Below are positions 5,274 through 6,981 of a stretch of DNA of 6,981 nucleotides, piece by piece. Origin of the DNA: JAVVSR01 sp964604875 (GTDB lineage Bacteria; Bacillota; Clostridia; Christensenellales; CAG-917). The first letter of the stretch is position 1. The number at the start of each line of letters is the position of its first letter. A program made the position numbers and the translations under genes. The stretch spans positions 1-6,981 of the forward strand of contig CAZSAC010000059.1 of assembly GCA_964604875.1 (NCBI GenBank). The letters run 5' to 3'. The notes under the pieces are model-generated. The model ran no database searches. It was not told the origin of the DNA and worked only from the letters and a program-made list of their open reading frames with translations.

Positions 5274-6236
5274 ATGATTAGACTAGGCATCGTAGGCTAT
5301 GGTAATTTGGGGAAGGCGGCAGAAAAGGTTATAAAAAGCGCATCTGATTTGGAATTGGTTGCAATTTTTTCCCGCAGAAAGGTGATTTCAACCTTTGGTA
5401 CTTCTGTTGTTGATTATGAGGAAATGAGCAAATATAAGGACAATATCGACGTTATGCTGTTGTGTAGCGGTTCTGCGACGGATTTACCGAAGCAAGCCCG
5501 TGAAATAATAAAAGATTTTAATACCGCCGATAGTTTCGATACGCACGCTTTAATGAGTGAATATTACAGCGATATGGATAAGCTTGCAAAGGCAAACAAT
5601 CATATTGCCGCAATCGCAATCGGCTGGGACCCGGGCTTGTTTAGCCATACTCGGTTGCTTTTTGACAGTATTTTGCCAATCGGGACAACGCAAACGTTTT
5701 GGGGCAAAGGCGTAAGTCAAGGGCATAGCGAAGCTGTCAGAAAAATCGAAGGGGTTAAGTACGCTATACAATATACCGTACCCAAAGAGGAAGCCTTAGA
5801 CGCAGTCAGGACAGGCGAAAAGGTTGACCTTTCTACAAGAGAAAAACATTTACGTGTTTGCTATGTGGTGCCTTGTGAGGGCGCGGATACTTCAAAAATT
5901 ACAGAGACTATTATAAATATGCCAAATTATTTTTCTGATTATGATACGACGGTAAACTATATAGCGGAAGAGGAGTTTTTGGCAAACCACACTTCGATGC
6001 CTCACGGCGGATTTGTTATAAGAAACGGGGTTTCAAACGGAACCCATCATAGCTTGGAGCTTTCCATAAAGCTGGAGAGTAACCCTGATTTTACCGCAGG
6101 CGTTTTAGTGGCGTATTCACGCGCGGTTGCCCGTCTTGCTAAAAAAGGAGACGTTGGCGCGCGCACTATTTTTGATATTCCGTCATACCTTGTTTCAGAA
6201 AAAAGTTTAGAAGAATTGATAGCCTCAATCTTATAA
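5274..6236 (+). CDS. ddh: meso-Diaminopimelate D-dehydrogenase
   Basis: The enzyme makes meso-diaminopimelate in one NADPH- and ammonia-dependent step from tetrahydrodipicolinate (L-2-amino-6-oxopimelate), replacing the multi-step acylated routes for lysine and mDAP-type peptidoglycan. The 320-residue protein matches the Corynebacterium glutamicum enzyme along its length. The Rossmann motif GYGNLG is at 8-13. The NADPH-selecting SRR is at 33-35. LLCSGSATD is at 62-70 and GWDPGLFS at 117-124. FWGKGVSQGHS is at 142-152 and contains the substrate-binding Trp-Gly segment. TSMPHGG at 240-246 and DFTAGV at 272-277 close the set. All look intact, so it should be active. A good promoter lies upstream, and AGGAG sits eight bases before the start. 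The HAD gene follows seven bases after its stop. Presence of ddh argues for an mDAP cell wall or a high lysine demand. Confidence 0.95.
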   Translation: MIRLGIVGYGNLGKAAEKVIKSASDLELVAIFSRRKVISTFGTSVVDYEEMSKYKDNIDVMLLCSGSATDLPKQAREIIKDFNTADSFDTHALMSEYYSDMDKLAKANNHIAAIAIGWDPGLFSHTRLLFDSILPIGTTQTFWGKGVSQGHSEAVRKIEGVKYAIQYTVPKEEALDAVRTGEKVDLSTREKHLRVCYVVPCEGADTSKITETIINMPNYFSDYDTTVNYIAEEEFLANHTSMPHGGFVIRNGVSNGTHHSLELSIKLESNPDFTAGVLVAYSRAVARLAKKGDVGARTIFDIPSYLVSEKSLEELIASIL

Positions 6237-6243
6237 GGTGATA
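6237..6243 (+). promoter_or_regulatory. Shine-Dalgarno that sets the HAD gene start
   Basis: AGGTGAT at 6236-6242 is complementary to the 16S rRNA 3' end and lies just before ATG at 6244. Aligned to the full AAGGAGGTGAT anti-SD complement, the effective spacing is normal. The upstream in-frame GTG at 6238 lies inside this site and has no Shine-Dalgarno of its own, so 6244 is preferred. Confidence 0.6.
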
Positions 6244-6906
6244 ATGAATAAAATTGATATGACAAAAATCGAATATGTTTTATTTGATTTAGACGGAACG
6301 CTGGTTGATAGCTCGGAAGGGATAACCAAAAGCGCGCAGTTGGGATTAAAAGCGATAGGCTTTGATGTGCCTTTAACGGACTTATTGAGTTTTATAGGTC
6401 CGTCTTTGCGGTACAGCTTTGGAAAATATACCGATAACCCCGATAAGGTTTTAGAAGCGCTGAGAGTATATCGTGAGAGATACAGCGTGACGGGATTGTT
6501 TGAATGTCAGCTTTATAAAGGAATGGAAGAACTTTTGGACACCTTGCAAAAGGCGGGAAAAAAGGTTGTGCTTGCCAGCGCAAAGCCGGAAGAATTTTGC
6601 GTCAAAATATTGAAATATCTTAACGTGGATAAATATTTTTCCTTTATCGGCGGAGCAACCTTCGACGGTCGTATGGATGATAAAATTGTATTGCTGGAAT
6701 ACGTTTTGGGCGCGATAGGCAAGCCGTCTGCCGAAAGCGTTGTGATGATTGGAGACAGAAAATTTGATATTGAAGCGGCGAAAGCGCACCACCTAAAATC
6801 GGTCGGAGTAACGTTCGGTTTTTGCGAAGGGAACGAATTAGTCGATGCGGGCGCGGATTTTGTTGTTGATACGGTTGCGGAGCTTTCAAAAGTTTTGCTT
6901 CAATAA
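6244..6906 (+). CDS. HAD-superfamily phosphatase (phosphoglycolate phosphatase / 5'-nucleotidase-like)
   Basis: The 220-residue protein is a HAD phosphohydrolase. From the ATG at 6244, motif I is FDLDGT (14-19) with nucleophile D15 and acid/base D17. A helical C1 cap covers about 20-90 and includes SFIGPSLRYSF (49-59), a segment typical of the Gph-like HAD group that includes streptococcal 5'-nucleotidase. Motif II is LASAKP (110-115) with S112. The motif III Lys is at about K147 in DDKIVLL. Motif IV is GDRKFDI (170-176) with D171 and D175. All four are intact. The substrate is unclear: a phosphoglycolate phosphatase, pyrophosphatase or nucleotidase role is possible. A GTG at 6238 would add two residues, but 6244 fits the Shine-Dalgarno. 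It follows ddh by seven bases and shares its transcript, then ends in a strong terminator. A role in lysine or cell-wall synthesis is not implied by the sequence. Confidence 0.87.
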   Translation: MNKIDMTKIEYVLFDLDGTLVDSSEGITKSAQLGLKAIGFDVPLTDLLSFIGPSLRYSFGKYTDNPDKVLEALRVYRERYSVTGLFECQLYKGMEELLDTLQKAGKKVVLASAKPEEFCVKILKYLNVDKYFSFIGGATFDGRMDDKIVLLEYVLGAIGKPSAESVVMIGDRKFDIEAAKAHHLKSVGVTFGFCEGNELVDAGADFVVDTVAELSKVLLQ

Positions 6907-6928
6907 TTTAAAACAAAAAATTTTTTTT

Positions 6929-6964
6929 AACCTCTTGTTTAAATTTATAAACAGGAGGTTTTTT
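6929..6964 (+). terminator. Strong intrinsic terminator after the ddh-HAD operon
   Basis: Arms at 6929-6941 (AACCTCTTGTTTA) and 6948-6960 (TAAACAGGAGGTT) pair over 13 positions with one U-G pair and a 6-base loop AATTTA. The right arm runs into six T (6959-6964). The hairpin begins 22 bases after the HAD stop. A run of A then T just upstream (6914-6928) could also serve the minus strand. Confidence 0.9.
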
Positions 6965-6981
6965 AATAGTATCGCATATTT

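Overview
The window looks like ordinary chromosomal DNA from a low-to-moderate G+C Bacillota, most likely of class Clostridia. This rests on GGAGG-type ribosome binding sites close to every start but one, consensus sigma-A-like promoters (TTGACA/TATAAT), A/T-rich intergenic gaps, a Bacillus EndoA-like MazF, a one-step meso-diaminopimelate dehydrogenase, and an ECF-transporter S-component encoded without its energising module. No phage, transposon, CRISPR, tRNA or rRNA signal was seen. The taxonomic call is inferred from protein families, not from a marker gene.

Layout: (1) 1-113, leader with a promoter. (2) 114-605, a GNAT N-acetyltransferase. (3) 606-774, a gap with a spaced TTTGACAC repeat and a good extended -10 promoter. 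(4) 775-2585, a two-gene unit: a long, divergent PRPP synthetase followed 14 nt later by a metallo-beta-lactamase-fold hydrolase. (5) 2586-2707, a leader with a perfect hairpin/palindrome in front of rho. (6) 2708-4730, rho followed one base later by an ECF S-component gene. (7) 4731-4753, a bidirectional terminator between this rightward cluster and the leftward mazF at 4757-5104. (8) 5105-5273, a divergent intergenic region with a perfect 17-bp palindrome and a near-consensus promoter. (9) 5274-6906, ddh and a HAD phosphatase, probably co-transcribed and closed by a strong terminator at 6929-6964.

The genes are mainly housekeeping: nucleotide precursor supply (PRPP), transcription termination (Rho), vitamin or cofactor uptake (ECF S-component), cell-wall/lysine precursor synthesis (Ddh) and phosphate-ester hydrolysis (HAD). 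The neighbourhood does not make one pathway. I found no convincing new system. The best points for a second look are the altered PRPP loop of the long Prs, the mazF with no adjacent antitoxin beside a perfect palindrome, the hairpin in the rho leader, and the tight rho/S-component junction.
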